Shown piece by piece: positions 36,443-46,241 of a stretch of DNA of 64,000 bases (positions are counted from its first letter, which is position 1; each line of letters begins with the position of its first letter). This DNA comes from Paenibacillus caui (GTDB lineage: Bacteria; Bacillota; Bacilli; Paenibacillales; Paenibacillaceae). The stretch lies in contig NZ_JAIOGQ010000004.1 of the NCBI RefSeq assembly GCF_019904135.1, forward strand, positions 1-64,000. The letters are read 5' to 3'. The notes beneath the pieces were generated by a model. It saw only the letters and a program-made list of their open reading frames with translations. It was not told the origin of the DNA and ran no database searches. Both the position numbers and the translations under genes were made by a program.

Positions 36443-37344
36443 GCCCGGCAGCTTCCTTCAAAATATACATGCAAGAAATATGTGACCTTGTCAATCTTGA
36501 ACTGGAAAGCTTTCTTCCGGATGAATGGAACGTTCCGGATACCTTAAGGAAAGCGATGGATTATTCGCTTACGGCGGGAGGAAAACGTCTTCGTCCCGTC
36601 CTTGTTGTCGCTGCGGCAGAAAGCCTCGGTGGGAGCAGGGAAGCGGCATTGCCGGTCGCCTGTGCGGTCGAAATGATTCATACCTACTCCCTGATTCATG
36701 ACGATCTCCCTGCTATGGACAACGACGATTACCGCAGAGGCAAGCCTACGAATCACAAGGTGTTTGGCGAAGCTTCGGCCATTCTCGCCGGAGACGGACT
36801 GCTTACCCATGCTTTCTACAGCGTAGTGCAGTCCACGAAGCGTTACCATGTCCCCGCCGAGCAGACGCTCGCCATCGTTGAAGAGCTGTCCCGTTATGCC
36901 GGACCTTGCGGCATGGTCGGCGGCCAGGCTGCCGATATGGAAGCGGAGCAGGGAGCGACGAATTTGGAAGGGCTCCGCTATATTCATGAGCACAAAACCG
37001 GCGACCTCATTGTTTTTTCCCTGAAAGCGGGAGGGCGCATCGCTTCGGCATCCTCAGAGCAACTCGAGGCGCTTGAACGCTTCGGCCGCTGCCTAGGGAC
37101 TGCCTTTCAAATTCAGGACGATATTCTGGATCTGATTGGCGACGAATCGAAGCTTGGCAAGAAAACGAACAGCGACGTTAAGATGCAGAAAGTGACCTAT
37201 CCTTTTTTTCTGGGGCTGGAAGCCTCTCAAAAGGAAGCGGATCGTCTGATTTCCGAAGCCAAGGAGGCTATTGAAGGCGGGATTATTCCGAAGCCGCAGC
37301 GTCTGCTTGAATTGTCCGATTATTTGCTGAAACGGGATCACTGA
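36439..37344 (+). CDS. ispA: Farnesyl diphosphate synthase (polyprenyl synthetase)
   Basis: A 301-aa prenyltransferase condensing isopentenyl diphosphate with allylic diphosphates to give farnesyl diphosphate. The first Asp-rich motif (HDDLPAMDND) and the second (QDDILDLIGD) are both present, with GGKRLRP near residue 50. The start TTG overlaps the xseB stop as TTGA; a GGGGGAAGCGG tract supplies the SD. dxs of the same isoprenoid route follows after a terminator. Confidence 0.95.
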   Translation: MSPAASFKIYMQEICDLVNLELESFLPDEWNVPDTLRKAMDYSLTAGGKRLRPVLVVAAAESLGGSREAALPVACAVEMIHTYSLIHDDLPAMDNDDYRRGKPTNHKVFGEASAILAGDGLLTHAFYSVVQSTKRYHVPAEQTLAIVEELSRYAGPCGMVGGQAADMEAEQGATNLEGLRYIHEHKTGDLIVFSLKAGGRIASASSEQLEALERFGRCLGTAFQIQDDILDLIGDESKLGKKTNSDVKMQKVTYPFFLGLEASQKEADRLISEAKEAIEGGIIPKPQRLLELSDYLLKRDH

Positions 37345-37370
37345 TCCGTACATGAACATAAATAAGTCCG

Positions 37371-37440
37371 ATAACGGCAAAACCGGCGCCGAATGACCTC
37401 GTATCTCGAAGTATAGGCTCTGGTTTTGCCGTTATTTCTG
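37371..37440 (+). terminator. Terminator of the xseAB-ispA unit
   Basis: ATAACGGCAAAACC (37371-37384) is an exact reverse complement of GGTTTTGCCGTTAT (37422-37435), followed by TTCTG. The 37-nt loop is unusually long. Confidence 0.75.
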
Positions 37441-37519
37441 CTATGCCGTCTTTTATGTTATAATTGGGGGCAAAACTACAGTTAGTTATTTCAAACAAAA
37501 GGAAAGCGGGGAATTTTAG

Positions 37520-39427
37520 ATGCTGCTTTCGCAAATCAACGGGCCGGCAGACTTAAAGCGTTTGTCCGTAGATGAGCTTGCACCGCTGGCGGCAGAGATC
37601 CGTCAATTTCTCATTGAGAAGCTGTCCGTCACAGGCGGTCATCTTGCTTCCAACCTGGGGGTCGTCGAGCTCACAGTCGCCCTCCATTACTGTTATGACA
37701 GCCCTAAAGACAAATTTATTTTTGATGTGGGCCACCAGGCTTACGTTCACAAAATATTGACCGGACGCAAGGATAAATTCGATACGCTTCGCAAGCTGGA
37801 TGGCCTATGCGGCTTCGTGAAACGCTGCGAAAGCGAACACGATGTATGGGAAGCCGGGCACAGCAGCACCTCTCTGTCTGCCGCAATGGGCATGGCTTTG
37901 GCCAGAGATCTCAAAGGGGAAGACAACAAAGTGATTCCCGTCATTGGGGATGGAGCCCTAACCGGCGGAATGGCTTTTGAAGCGCTCAACCATATCGGCC
38001 ACGAGAAGAAGAAATTGATGGTTATTCTTAACGATAATGAAATGTCGATCGCGCCGAATGTAGGGGCGATGCATAACTACTTGTCCCGGATTCGTTCGGA
38101 TCGCACTTACCTAAGGGCAAAGGATGAAATTGAAGTCTTGTTGAGGAAGATTCCGGCCATTGGCGGGAAGCTGGCCAAAACCGCGGAGAAAGTTAAAGAC
38201 AGTCTGAAGTATATGATGGTGCCCGGCATTTTGTTCGAGGAGCTTGGGTTTACGTACCTGGGACCTGTTGATGGGCACGATATAACGAAACTGATCGATT
38301 CGTTCAAGCAGGCCGACAATGTTGACGGACCGGTCCTGCTCCATGTGCGCACAACAAAAGGAAAAGGCTATAAGCCTGCCGAAGCGGATTCCCATAAATG
38401 GCACGGCATTACGCCTTACAAGATCGAGTCCGGCCAAGTGCTGAAGGCGGTCGGCAACCCGATGTATACCGAAGTCTTCGGGCAGACGCTCATCGAGCTT
38501 GCCGAGCAGGATAAGCGGATTGTTGCCGTCACTCCAGCCATGCCGGGAGGATCGGGACTGATCCCGTTTGCCGGCCGTTTTCCGGATCGAATGATCGATG
38601 TAGGCATTGCCGAGCAGCATGCGGCTACCATGTGCGCAGCCTTGGCGCTTGAGGGGATGAAACCTGTGTTTGCGGTTTACTCCACCTTCATGCAGCGGGC
38701 GTATGACCAGATTGTCCACGATATTTGCCGGCATAATGCCAATGTCATGTTTGCTATTGACCGCGCTGGCTTTGTCGGCGCCGACGGCGAGACCCATCAG
38801 GGCGTCTATGATATTGCGTTCATGCGCCATATTCCCAATATCGTGCTGATGATGCCCAAGGACGAGAACGAATTGCGCCATATGATGAAGACGGCGCTGG
38901 ATTATGACGATGGGCCGATTGCTTATCGCTATCCGCGTATCAACGGCACGGGCGTCAAACTGGATCAAGTGCTGCAGGCCATTCCGATCGGAAGCTGGGA
39001 GAAGCTTCGGGAAGGGGAAGGCATTGCCATTGCGGCCGCTGGTCCAATGGTGCAAATTGCCGAGGAAGCTGCGGAGCATCTGAAATCAAGCGGCATTAAA
39101 GTAACCGTCGTTAACGCCCGGTTTTTGAAGCCGCTCGATCATCATATGCTGCTGGAGCTGGCGAATACCCACCGGACGGTCATTGTACTTGAAGAAGCCT
39201 GCCAGGCCGGCAGCCTTGGAAGCGCCGTGCTCGAATTTTATGCCGAACATGAGGTTACAGGCTGTGACGTTAAACTGATGGGCATTCCGGACCGTTTCAT
39301 CGAGCATGGCAGCGTGAAAGAGCAGCGCGAGCAGGTCGGACTTACAGTCGACGCCGTTGTTCAAAAGGTTCTGCATACGAGATCGGAACAAGCTTTTGCT
39401 TACGGCAAAAAAACGTTACCGTCTTAG
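37520..39427 (+). CDS. dxs: 1-deoxy-D-xylulose-5-phosphate synthase
   Basis: A 635-aa thiamine-diphosphate enzyme joining pyruvate and glyceraldehyde 3-phosphate, the entry to the MEP isoprenoid pathway. TPP site [18 protein letters not shown] with [14 protein letters not shown] is near residues 150-190. The transketolase pyrimidine domain (about 320-480) has [17 protein letters not shown], and a C-terminal transketolase domain follows. Length matches B. subtilis (633 aa). SD GGAAAGCGGGG. Confidence 0.97.
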   Translation: MLLSQINGPADLKRLSVDELAPLAAEIRQFLIEKLSVTGGHLASNLGVVELTVALHYCYDSPKDKFIFDVGHQAYVHKILTGRKDKFDTLRKLDGLCGFVKRCESEHDVWEAGHSSTSLSAAMGMALARDLKGEDNKVIPVIGDGALTGGMAFEALNHIGHEKKKLMVILNDNEMSIAPNVGAMHNYLSRIRSDRTYLRAKDEIEVLLRKIPAIGGKLAKTAEKVKDSLKYMMVPGILFEELGFTYLGPVDGHDITKLIDSFKQADNVDGPVLLHVRTTKGKGYKPAEADSHKWHGITPYKIESGQVLKAVGNPMYTEVFGQTLIELAEQDKRIVAVTPAMPGGSGLIPFAGRFPDRMIDVGIAEQHAATMCAALALEGMKPVFAVYSTFMQRAYDQIVHDICRHNANVMFAIDRAGFVGADGETHQGVYDIAFMRHIPNIVLMMPKDENELRHMMKTALDYDDGPIAYRYPRINGTGVKLDQVLQAIPIGSWEKLREGEGIAIAAAGPMVQIAEEAAEHLKSSGIKVTVVNARFLKPLDHHMLLELANTHRTVIVLEEACQAGSLGSAVLEFYAEHEVTGCDVKLMGIPDRFIEHGSVKEQREQVGLTVDAVVQKVLHTRSEQAFAYGKKTLPS

Positions 39428-39472
39428 CACGGGGGCAGGGATGAATCAATCGGATAAAGACAGGAGAAAGAA

Positions 39473-40339
39473 ATGTCAGGTTCAAGTTCCAAAGAACGTG
39501 TTGATGTACTGCTAGTAGAGCAGGGTTATTTTGACAGTCGGGAAAAAGCAAAAGCCGCCATTATGGCCGGACTTGTCTATGATGAGCATGGACGTGTGGA
39601 GAAAGCCGGAACCAAGCTTTCCAGAGACTGTGTCCTTAAGGTTAAGGGAGCCGTACATCCATATGTAAGCAGAGGCGGCCTCAAGCTCGAAAAGGCGATT
39701 AAGGCATTCGGGATCGATCTTGGAGACAGGGTCATGCTTGATATCGGCTCGTCAACGGGAGGCTTCACGGACTGTGCGCTTCAGCATGGCGCTTCATACG
39801 TCTATGCCATCGATGTGGGATACAACCAGCTTGACTGGAGCCTGCGCAATGACGAAAGAGTTAATGTGAAGGAGCGGACCAACTTCCGCTATATGACCCC
39901 TGAGGATCTCGACGGACCTTCACCAAACTTCGCCAGCATTGATGTTTCCTTCATCTCGCTGCGGATGATCTTACCGCCGCTCATGGCCTTGCTTAAGAAG
40001 CCTGCGGATATAGTCGCGCTGATCAAGCCCCAGTTCGAGGCGGGGCGGGAAAAGGTCGGCAAATCAGGTGTTGTCAGGGATCCGAAAGTGCATGAGGAAG
40101 TGCTGGTTACCGTTTTGACCTTCGCAGATGAGCTCGGTCTGGATTTAAAGGGACTGACGTTTTCGCCGATTACCGGGGGAGAAGGAAATATAGAATTTCT
40201 GGCTCATTTCGGCTTGAGAGCCGGAAATGATATAGAAGTGCCGGGGTCAGGTTCCGCCGAGCAGGGTCGTTTGACCGAACTGGCCAAGGAAACGGTCGAA
40301 CAAGCGTCAAGGACCTTCCAGAGTGCCACTGGAAACTGA
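39473..40339 (+). CDS. yqxC: TlyA-family rRNA methyltransferase/hemolysin-like (YqxC)
   Basis: A 288-aa protein with an N-terminal S4 RNA-binding domain (RVDVLLVEQGYFDSREKAKAAIMAG) and an FtsJ-like Rossmann methyltransferase domain (VMLDIGSSTGGFTDCALQHGA; Asp in NFASIDVSFISL; IKPQFEAGR). Homologues 2'-O-methylate rRNA; earlier called hemolysins. Size and order (dxs-yqxC-ahrC-recN) match B. subtilis, with one extra gene here before ahrC. SD AGGAGAAAG. Confidence 0.92.
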   Translation: MSGSSSKERVDVLLVEQGYFDSREKAKAAIMAGLVYDEHGRVEKAGTKLSRDCVLKVKGAVHPYVSRGGLKLEKAIKAFGIDLGDRVMLDIGSSTGGFTDCALQHGASYVYAIDVGYNQLDWSLRNDERVNVKERTNFRYMTPEDLDGPSPNFASIDVSFISLRMILPPLMALLKKPADIVALIKPQFEAGREKVGKSGVVRDPKVHEEVLVTVLTFADELGLDLKGLTFSPITGGEGNIEFLAHFGLRAGNDIEVPGSGSAEQGRLTELAKETVEQASRTFQSATGN

Positions 40340-40355
40340 ATATGCGGTTAACAAC

Positions 40356-40396
40356 AAGGCTTCTGCGGAGTTTTTCATTCTCCCGGAAGCCTTTTG
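40356..40396 (+). terminator. Terminator of dxs-yqxC
   Basis: AAGGCTTCTGCGGAG pairs imperfectly with CTCCCGGAAGCCTT, then TTG; the arms are 40356-40370 and about 40380-40393. The T-run is short. Confidence 0.75.
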
Positions 40397-40542
40397 TGAT
40401 AATTCGGATTGATTTACGAACGTTTGTTTGACTATAATATAGAGGCAAAGATGAATATTCTGCATAATTGTGTAAGCGCTATGTACTTACGGTTTAGGCT
40501 TTCCTTTATTGGCAATCCAAACATTAAAGTGAGGTGCAGCGG

Positions 40543-41007
40543 GTGGGATCTGGATCTGATGTATGGCTGATGGCGATATTGGCTCTTCTGGTCGTTGTTC
40601 TCCTGTGGAGATCTTTTTCATCATGGCTGTACAGACCTGCTCCCTTCAAGCCGGGCATCGGCTTTGAGGTCAATGAACGGATTGAACGAACACCTTCTGT
40701 GGATCTGCTGGAACAGCGCGGATATGAGGTAGTGAGCGGGAAGCTGAAGGTTCCGCTTGCTTTCGATTGTGATGAACAGCTGCTGTACAGCCGGCTTTTT
40801 ATCGATTATGTCGCCCATAAAGACGGGGAATACTTTTTGGTTAAGGAAGCGCGTGACAGGAAGCCGGTGGACTGGACGGGAAGCGGGGTTCGGGATGCTC
40901 TGCTGCCGTATCTGCTGCTTTATCCGGACTGTGAAGGATTGTTATATATAAATGGCGAAATCAATGAAATTCGAAAGATCCGTTTGGTTCAAGATGAAGA
41001 ATATTGA
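40543..41007 (+). CDS. Membrane-anchored protein of unknown function
   Basis: A 154-aa protein with one N-terminal helix (VWLMAILALLVVVLLWRSF) and a soluble domain ending in acidic residues. The domain has a PD-(D/E)xK-like flavour (LFIDYVAHKDGEYFLVKEAR), but I cannot assign a family. GTG 40543 is chosen, 7 nt after AGTGAGGTG; the GTG at 40534 is part of that SD. It lies between yqxC and ahrC, 33 bp from ahrC, where B. subtilis has no gene. Confidence 0.7.
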   Translation: MGSGSDVWLMAILALLVVVLLWRSFSSWLYRPAPFKPGIGFEVNERIERTPSVDLLEQRGYEVVSGKLKVPLAFDCDEQLLYSRLFIDYVAHKDGEYFLVKEARDRKPVDWTGSGVRDALLPYLLLYPDCEGLLYINGEINEIRKIRLVQDEEY

Positions 41008-41040
41008 GTACTAGCCCTCTTGGGCAGGTGGAGGAATTGC

Positions 41041-41490
41041 ATGAAAGGTCTGCGTCATATTAAAATTCGCGAAATTATATCCCAACAGGACATTGAAACA
41101 CAGGACGAGCTGGTCGATGCGCTCAGGAAAGCCGGTTTTCAGGTTACCCAGGCGACGGTTTCAAGGGATATCAAGGAACTGCTGCTCATCAAAGTCCCAA
41201 CGGACGACGGACGGTATAAATATTCAATGCCGACCGATCAGCGGTACAACCCCATACAGAAGTTGAAGAGGTCCCTGGTGGACAGCTTTGTCCATATCGA
41301 CTATACAGGAAATCTTGTTGTCATGAAATGCTTGCCGGGTACGGCCAATTCGGTAGCCGTTCTGATCGATAATATGGAATGGTCCGAAATAATGGGAACC
41401 ATCTGCGGTGATGATACCATTCTATTGATTTGCCGTACGGAGGAGAATAGCGTTTCGGTTGTTGAGCAGATTATGGGCTTTATTTCTTGA
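41041..41490 (+). CDS. ahrC: Arginine repressor AhrC/ArgR
   Basis: A 149-aa regulator, the same length as B. subtilis AhrC. The N-terminal winged helix (1-70) reads [42 protein letters not shown], and the C-terminal hexamerisation/arginine-binding domain has the [33 protein letters not shown] signature. It represses arginine synthesis and activates catabolism when arginine binds. ATG 41041 follows GGTGGAGG (41027-41034) by 6 nt; the upstream GTG frame is spurious. Confidence 0.96.
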   Translation: MKGLRHIKIREIISQQDIETQDELVDALRKAGFQVTQATVSRDIKELLLIKVPTDDGRYKYSMPTDQRYNPIQKLKRSLVDSFVHIDYTGNLVVMKCLPGTANSVAVLIDNMEWSEIMGTICGDDTILLICRTEENSVSVVEQIMGFIS

Positions 41491-41563
41491 AATACATGAA
41501 AATATATTTTTTCTCGTATTTTGCTTACTTCCACTCTATAAGAGGAATTTAGGAGGGGCTGGC

Positions 41564-43288
41564 GTGTTATTTTCTTTATCGATTCGCAATTTGGCAGTCG
41601 TTGAAGCCGTCGACATTACCTTTGATCGGGGATTTCATGTGCTTACGGGGGAGACTGGTGCAGGTAAATCGATTATTATTGATGCGCTCAGCTTGATCGC
41701 GGGCGCCAGAGGGTCGGCGGACCTGATTCGTTATGGCTGCGAGAAGGCCGAGATGGAAGCCTCCTTCGATCTGCCCGCAAACCATCCCGTTTGGGAGAAG
41801 CTGAAGGATTTCGGCTTGAACGCGGATCCGGGAGAACTTTTGATTATCCGCCGTGACATCAGCCTTCAGGGTAAAAGCACTTCGCGCATCAACGGACAGC
41901 TGGTCAATTTGACCATGCTGCGTGAAGTAGGAGAAAGGCTGATCAATATTCACGGCCAGCACGAGCATCAAACGCTGCTTCGGCCGGATCGTCATCTTGA
42001 TCTGCTGGATGCTTACGGAGGCTCCTTGATTGCCCCGCTAAAAGCCAAATATCAGGAGACTTACGCCGAGTTTGCCAAGACAAACCGGGAGTGGAACGAA
42101 CTGAGGAACACAAGTCAGAAAATGTTCCAGATGCTGGATCTGTACCGTTTTCAGCTGGAAGAAATCGCTGCTGCGAAACTGAAAATAGGCGAAGATGAAT
42201 TACTGGCCGAAGAAAAGCTCAAACTATCCCACAGCGAGAAGATGATGGATTCCGTTTCTGGAGCATACGAATTGTTGTACGGTCAGCAAGGTCTGGATAC
42301 GATTGCCAAGACGATCTCCCGTCTTGAAGACATTTCGGATTACGACAGCAAAAAGATCAGCCCGCTTGTTGAGCAGCTTCAGACTGCCTACTACCAGCTT
42401 GAGGACGCGGCTTTTGCTCTCAGGGATTACCGCGACAGCCTGGAATTCAATCCGGAGCGGCTGCGGGAAGTTGAAGACCGGCTTGACGAACTTTCTTCGC
42501 TTCGCCGCAAATATGGCGATTCCGTTGAAGCTATTCTGAATTATTATGAGAACATTCGCCGGGAAACCGAAACTTTGGAGAACAAAGATGAAATTCTGGA
42601 TCAGCTGCAGGCTAAACGGGAAACGCTTCTTAAGCGACTTCTTGATGAAGCCGAAGCACTCAGCGCGGCAAGATCTAGCTGCGCCGCCGATCTGGCCGCT
42701 CAAATTGAAGGAGAACTCAGGGACCTGCAAATGCAGCGGACTTCCTTAAAGGTTGAGCTTGGTGTAATCGAAGATCCTTCCGGGGTTGAATGGAAGGACA
42801 AAGCAATCCGCTTGGGGAAGCAGGGCATGGATACAGCGGAATTTCTCATATCCCCGAACCCGGGCGAGCCGTTAAGACCGCTTAGCAAAATCGCGTCCGG
42901 CGGAGAGCTTTCACGGATGATGCTGGCGCTCAAGAGTATATTTGCAAAGCATGATCAGGTGCCTGTGCTTATATTTGACGAGGTGGATACCGGGGTTAGC
43001 GGCAGAGCTGCCCAATCGATTGCGGAGAAGCTGTGCAAGCTTTCGGCATCGTGCCAGGTCTTCTCGATCACCCATTTGCCGCAGGTGGCATGCATGGCCG
43101 ATAAACAGTTTCTGATTGAGAAGACGGTATTGGACGACAGAACGATGACGGTGGTCGAACCGCTTAGCGAGGAAGGGCGGATCAAGGAGCTTGCGCGCAT
43201 GCTGGGCGGGGTCGAAATTACCGAAAGAACGCTGCATCATGCTCAGGAAATGCTGAATATGGCCCAAGCTCAAAAGGGTATTTTTTAA
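41564..43288 (+). CDS. recN: DNA repair protein RecN
   Basis: A 574-aa SMC-like ATPase acting early in double-strand-break repair. Walker A (GETGAGKSIIIDALSLIAG) is at about residue 30, a long coiled-coil region spans about 155-380, the ABC signature is SGGELSRMMLALK (about 445) and Walker B is VLIFDEVDTGVSG (about 467). GTG 41564 behind AGGAGGGG (41551-41558) gives MLFSLSIRNLAVVE, the family start. The longer frame overlapping ahrC is rejected. Confidence 0.96.
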   Translation: MLFSLSIRNLAVVEAVDITFDRGFHVLTGETGAGKSIIIDALSLIAGARGSADLIRYGCEKAEMEASFDLPANHPVWEKLKDFGLNADPGELLIIRRDISLQGKSTSRINGQLVNLTMLREVGERLINIHGQHEHQTLLRPDRHLDLLDAYGGSLIAPLKAKYQETYAEFAKTNREWNELRNTSQKMFQMLDLYRFQLEEIAAAKLKIGEDELLAEEKLKLSHSEKMMDSVSGAYELLYGQQGLDTIAKTISRLEDISDYDSKKISPLVEQLQTAYYQLEDAAFALRDYRDSLEFNPERLREVEDRLDELSSLRRKYGDSVEAILNYYENIRRETETLENKDEILDQLQAKRETLLKRLLDEAEALSAARSSCAADLAAQIEGELRDLQMQRTSLKVELGVIEDPSGVEWKDKAIRLGKQGMDTAEFLISPNPGEPLRPLSKIASGGELSRMMLALKSIFAKHDQVPVLIFDEVDTGVSGRAAQSIAEKLCKLSASCQVFSITHLPQVACMADKQFLIEKTVLDDRTMTVVEPLSEEGRIKELARMLGGVEITERTLHHAQEMLNMAQAQKGIF

Positions 43289-43334
43289 GCTTGGAACAAT
43301 GATTAACAGTAATAAAACGACTGGCCGGGGGTAT

Positions 43335-43420
43335 CTTAAGGTTACGCAATTGGCGACCCACCTTTTCGTCAAGCGAAAGAAGCAAAGGGAGCGTGACAGC
43401 CATTGAACCGTAACCTTAAG
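43335..43420 (+). promoter_or_regulatory. 12-bp inverted repeat enclosing the spoIVB ribosome-binding site and start codon
   Basis: CTTAAGGTTACG (43335-43346) is the exact reverse complement of CGTAACCTTAAG (43409-43420). The 62-nt loop contains the SD AAAGGGAG, the TTG start at 43403 and a small inner hairpin (TTTCG-TCAAG-CGAAA). In mRNA this would place translation initiation inside a closed stem-loop. A regulatory role is inferred. Confidence 0.5.
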
Positions 43421-44722
43421 CACAGAATTCTCGGTCTTTTCGTTGCTTTCTTTTTTTGTTTCCTTGGCAGCACAGCAGCTGCGGAACACCCACTTCTGAC
43501 CAGTGAGCTCCGCATGTTCGAAGGACAGGCAGCACAGCTTACGCTGCCGGCCGGGGCTCAGGCTACACTCAATCGTCCGGGCGTCGTCGCCATGAATGGG
43601 CGTCTTGGACTTGAGGCTAAGGTGGAACCGGGGCACCCTCTGAAGCTCACATCATTGACCAGCGGCCGTACCGATTTGAAGCTGAAGCTGTTCGGCAAAT
43701 TCCCTTATAAGACCGTACGCGTAGATGTATTTCCAGACTTGAAAGTAATACCTGGCGGTCAAACAATCGGGGTAAAGGTCAAATCGGACGGGATTCTGGT
43801 TGTGGGACATCATCAGATCACAAGTGCTCATGGTAAAGTTTCTCCGGGTGAAGAAGCGGGAATCAAACTGGGGGATTTAATTACCCATTTGAATGGGACA
43901 AAGCTTAAAGATGCCAAAGAAGTAACCGGCATTGTGGAGAAAGCCGGCAGGAGCAAGAAACCAATTGATGTAGTTTATAAACGCGGCAATGAAGTAAGAA
44001 CGACCAAGCTGACGCCGGGGTACGATGAGAAAGACAAACTTTGGAGACTCGGGCTTTATATTCGTGACTCTGCTGCAGGGGTTGGGACTTTAACTTTTTA
44101 TGCGCCGCAGCAGGGAGTCTACGGTGCACTCGGCCATGTCATTACCGATATGAACACGCAGACACCGATTGTGGTGGGCAGCGGCCAGGTTGTGCAATCC
44201 AGTGTAACTTCCATTTCAAAAAGCGAAAATGGGGAACCAGGTGAGAAAAGAGCTATCTTTGTTAAAGAAGGCAAGCAGCTTGGAACGATCGAACGCAACA
44301 CGAATTTCGGGATCTTCGGAAAAATGAATCGGAATCCTGACCACAGTCTCTACGGAGAGCCGGTACCGGTCGCTTTTGCCGAAGAGGTGAAAGAAGGCCC
44401 TGCCGAAATTCTGACGGTTGTAAACGGCCAGCAGGTGGAACGGTTCAAAGTAGAAGTGGTGCATGTGACGAAGCAGAATACGCCTGCAACGAAAGGCTTG
44501 GTGATCCGGATTACGGATCCGAAGCTGATTAATAAAACAGGCGGGATCGTGCAGGGAATGAGCGGCAGTCCAATTATGCAAAACGGCAAACTGATCGGCG
44601 CTGTTACCCATGTTTTTGTGAATGACCCAAAATCGGGATATGGCTGCTTTATTGAATGGATGCTGAGGGATGCCGGAATTACAATCGCTCCCGAGAAAGA
44701 AAACAATCTTAAGGCGGGATGA
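43403..44722 (+). CDS. spoIVB: SpoIVB serine peptidase (S55)
   Basis: A 439-aa signalling protease made in the forespore that triggers pro-sigma-K processing. An N-terminal membrane anchor (LGLFVAFFFCFLGSTAA) precedes a PDZ domain (about 110-200, GEEAGIKLGDLITHLNGTKL) and the S55 peptidase domain with His245 (GALGHVITD) and the serine motif GMSGS at 385-389. The C-terminal signature VNDPKSGYGCFIEWML is present. The start is TTG 43403, 11 nt after AAAGGGAG. A terminator overlaps its stop codon. Confidence 0.95.
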   Translation: MNRNLKHRILGLFVAFFFCFLGSTAAAEHPLLTSELRMFEGQAAQLTLPAGAQATLNRPGVVAMNGRLGLEAKVEPGHPLKLTSLTSGRTDLKLKLFGKFPYKTVRVDVFPDLKVIPGGQTIGVKVKSDGILVVGHHQITSAHGKVSPGEEAGIKLGDLITHLNGTKLKDAKEVTGIVEKAGRSKKPIDVVYKRGNEVRTTKLTPGYDEKDKLWRLGLYIRDSAAGVGTLTFYAPQQGVYGALGHVITDMNTQTPIVVGSGQVVQSSVTSISKSENGEPGEKRAIFVKEGKQLGTIERNTNFGIFGKMNRNPDHSLYGEPVPVAFAEEVKEGPAEILTVVNGQQVERFKVEVVHVTKQNTPATKGLVIRITDPKLINKTGGIVQGMSGSPIMQNGKLIGAVTHVFVNDPKSGYGCFIEWMLRDAGITIAPEKENNLKAG

Positions 44723-44742
44723 CCCCTTAAGATTGTTTTCTT
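44701..44742 (+). terminator. Terminator of spoIVB
   Basis: AAACAATCTTAAGG (44701-44714) pairs exactly with CCTTAAGATTGTTT (44725-44738), followed by TCTTTC. The left arm lies inside the spoIVB coding sequence. Confidence 0.85.
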
Positions 44743-44750
44743 TCTGAATA

Positions 44751-44870
44751 TGTCGAAACAAAACGAAAAAACAATGATTATGTAGATAAATAAATAATTA
44801 TATCTCAGTATTAAAAAAAAATAAAGAAAAATAATTTTCGACAGAAGGGATTCCGCCAGCAGTGTCGAAA
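44751..44870 (+). promoter_or_regulatory. spo0A control region with three Spo0A boxes
   Basis: The 0A box TGTCGAA occurs at 44751-44757 and 44863-44869 on the plus strand and at 44837-44843 on the minus strand (TTCGACA). The third overlaps a possible sigma-H promoter (AGGGATT about 44846-44852; GTCGAAA 44864-44870). In B. subtilis Spo0A~P regulates its own sigma-H promoter; the same autoregulation is inferred here. Confidence 0.7.
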
Positions 44871-44929
44871 AGATATTACCAGAGGAAAAAACTACAGAAA
44901 TATTCACACATTCTAAGGAGGAAACAGTC

Positions 44930-45742
44930 TTGCAAAAGATAGAGGTATTGTTGGCGGACGATAATCGGGAATTTACGAATTTACTTGCGGAATATATTTC
45001 CGAACAAGACGACATGATCGTCTCGGGCATTGCTTATAATGGGGAAGAAGTGCTTCAAACCATTGAACAGGCAGCTAAATTACCTGATGTACTCATACTG
45101 GATATCATTATGCCTCATCTCGATGGACTTGGCGTACTTGAACGTTTGCGTGAAATGAATTTGAATCCTCAGCCTAAAATTATTATGCTAACCGCATTCG
45201 GTCAGGAGAACATTACCCAACGGGCCGTACAGCTCGGGGCCTCTTATTATATTTTAAAACCTTTTGATATGGACGTACTGGCCAGCCGTATTCGTCAGCT
45301 TGTAAACGTTCAGGCACTGACTACGGGAAATGCGCCGGCTTCTTCATTGTTTGTGAAATCCAATAATGTAGTTCCTCTTGCCAAAGGCAAAAACCTGGAC
45401 GCCAATATTACGTCGATCATTCATGAAATCGGTGTCCCCGCTCATATTAAAGGCTACCAGTATCTTCGTGAAGCGATTACGATGGTGTACAACAACATCG
45501 AGATTCTTGGCGCCATTACCAAAACGCTGTACCCGGCCATCGCCGAAAAATTCAAAACAACTCCTTCCCGCGTGGAACGCGCCATCCGCCATGCGATCGA
45601 GGTCGCATGGACGCGCGGCAACATCGACTCCATCAGCCACCTGTTCGGCTACACGATCAACATCAGCAAATCGAAGCCGACGAACAGCGAATTCATCGCG
45701 ATGGTGGCGGATAAGCTGCGGATCGAGCATAAGGTGTCGTGA
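44930..45742 (+). CDS. spo0A: Sporulation master regulator Spo0A
   Basis: A 270-aa response regulator. The receiver domain (1-125) has Asp10, Asp11 and the phosphorylated Asp58 ([12 protein letters not shown]), with the Lys in ILKPFD. After a linker, the C-terminal sigma-A-contacting DNA-binding domain (about 155-270) holds [20 protein letters not shown] and [27 protein letters not shown]. The start is TTG 44930 behind AAGGAGG (44915-44921). The last ~130 bp are duplicated 2.9 kb downstream (48508-48640), which suggests that an integrating element rebuilt the 3' end. Confidence 0.98.
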   Translation: MQKIEVLLADDNREFTNLLAEYISEQDDMIVSGIAYNGEEVLQTIEQAAKLPDVLILDIIMPHLDGLGVLERLREMNLNPQPKIIMLTAFGQENITQRAVQLGASYYILKPFDMDVLASRIRQLVNVQALTTGNAPASSLFVKSNNVVPLAKGKNLDANITSIIHEIGVPAHIKGYQYLREAITMVYNNIEILGAITKTLYPAIAEKFKTTPSRVERAIRHAIEVAWTRGNIDSISHLFGYTINISKSKPTNSEFIAMVADKLRIEHKVS

Positions 45743-45745
45743 AAG
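45613..45745. repeat. Direct repeat, left copy (spo0A 3' end; putative attL)
   Basis: 133 bp covering the last 43 codons of spo0A plus AAAG. It matches 48508-48640 in the same orientation with 14 differences in the 129 bp from CGCGGC to the stop, 13 of them silent. Identical runs of 18-20 bp occur, for example AAGCTGCGGATCGAGCATAA. Confidence 0.85.
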
Positions 45746-45878
45746 CCGGAAGAAGACTGATACAGCAAGGGATTACTGGTTTTGGAAAAAAGATTACATT
45801 CAGAACAATTTTGCGTATAAATGTTTGATTCTATTGGTTTTAAACCAACAAATATCTTCTTGGTACATGTATAAATTT

Positions 45879-45930
45879 CACTCCTTTGTTCACTGTGGGC
45901 AAAAACCACCAACAAAGGAGTGTTTTTATT
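45879..45930 (+). terminator. Terminator downstream of spo0A
   Basis: CACTCCTTTGTT (45879-45890) pairs exactly with AACAAAGGAGTG (45911-45922); an inner GTGGG/CCACC is also present, followed by TTTTTATTT. The 3' arm contains AAAGGAG, which would be the SD of the recombinase fragment. A palindrome TTGGTTT-T-AAACCAA lies just upstream. Confidence 0.85.
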
Positions 45931-45931
45931 T

Positions 45932-46126
45932 ATGACGGATTTTCAGTTCCAAATCAAAAATTTTATGCTTTACTGTAGATCAAGGAACTTGGCAAAAAAG
46001 ACATTAGCGAGTTACGAGCAAACGTTAAAGTTGTTTGGTGTTTACCTGAAGGAACATTTTCAAATTGAAGATGCGAAACGGGTTCAATCGAGACACATTA
46101 GACAGTATGTAAAACACATATTATAA
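45932..46126 (+). pseudogene. Tyrosine recombinase fragment (N-terminal SAM-like domain only)
   Basis: A 64-aa frame, MTDFQFQIKNFMLYCRSR then NLAKKTLASYEQTLKLFGVYL, has the pattern of the N-terminal core-binding (phage_int_SAM) domain of XerD/phage integrases. It then stops, lacking the catalytic domain with the R-H-R-Y residues. The frame break is followed by A+T-rich sequence, so the gene is truncated. Its place just inside the spo0A repeat fits a left-over integrase of an inserted element. Confidence 0.65.
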
Positions 46127-46241
46127 TACAATATGTATTTTTATTTATTTTGAAAATATTACATATATTATTCCATTTGTATAATTTTAGTGTATAATAA
46201 TAGTTGTCGGGCCGACGAAAATAATATAAGGAGGAGTTATT

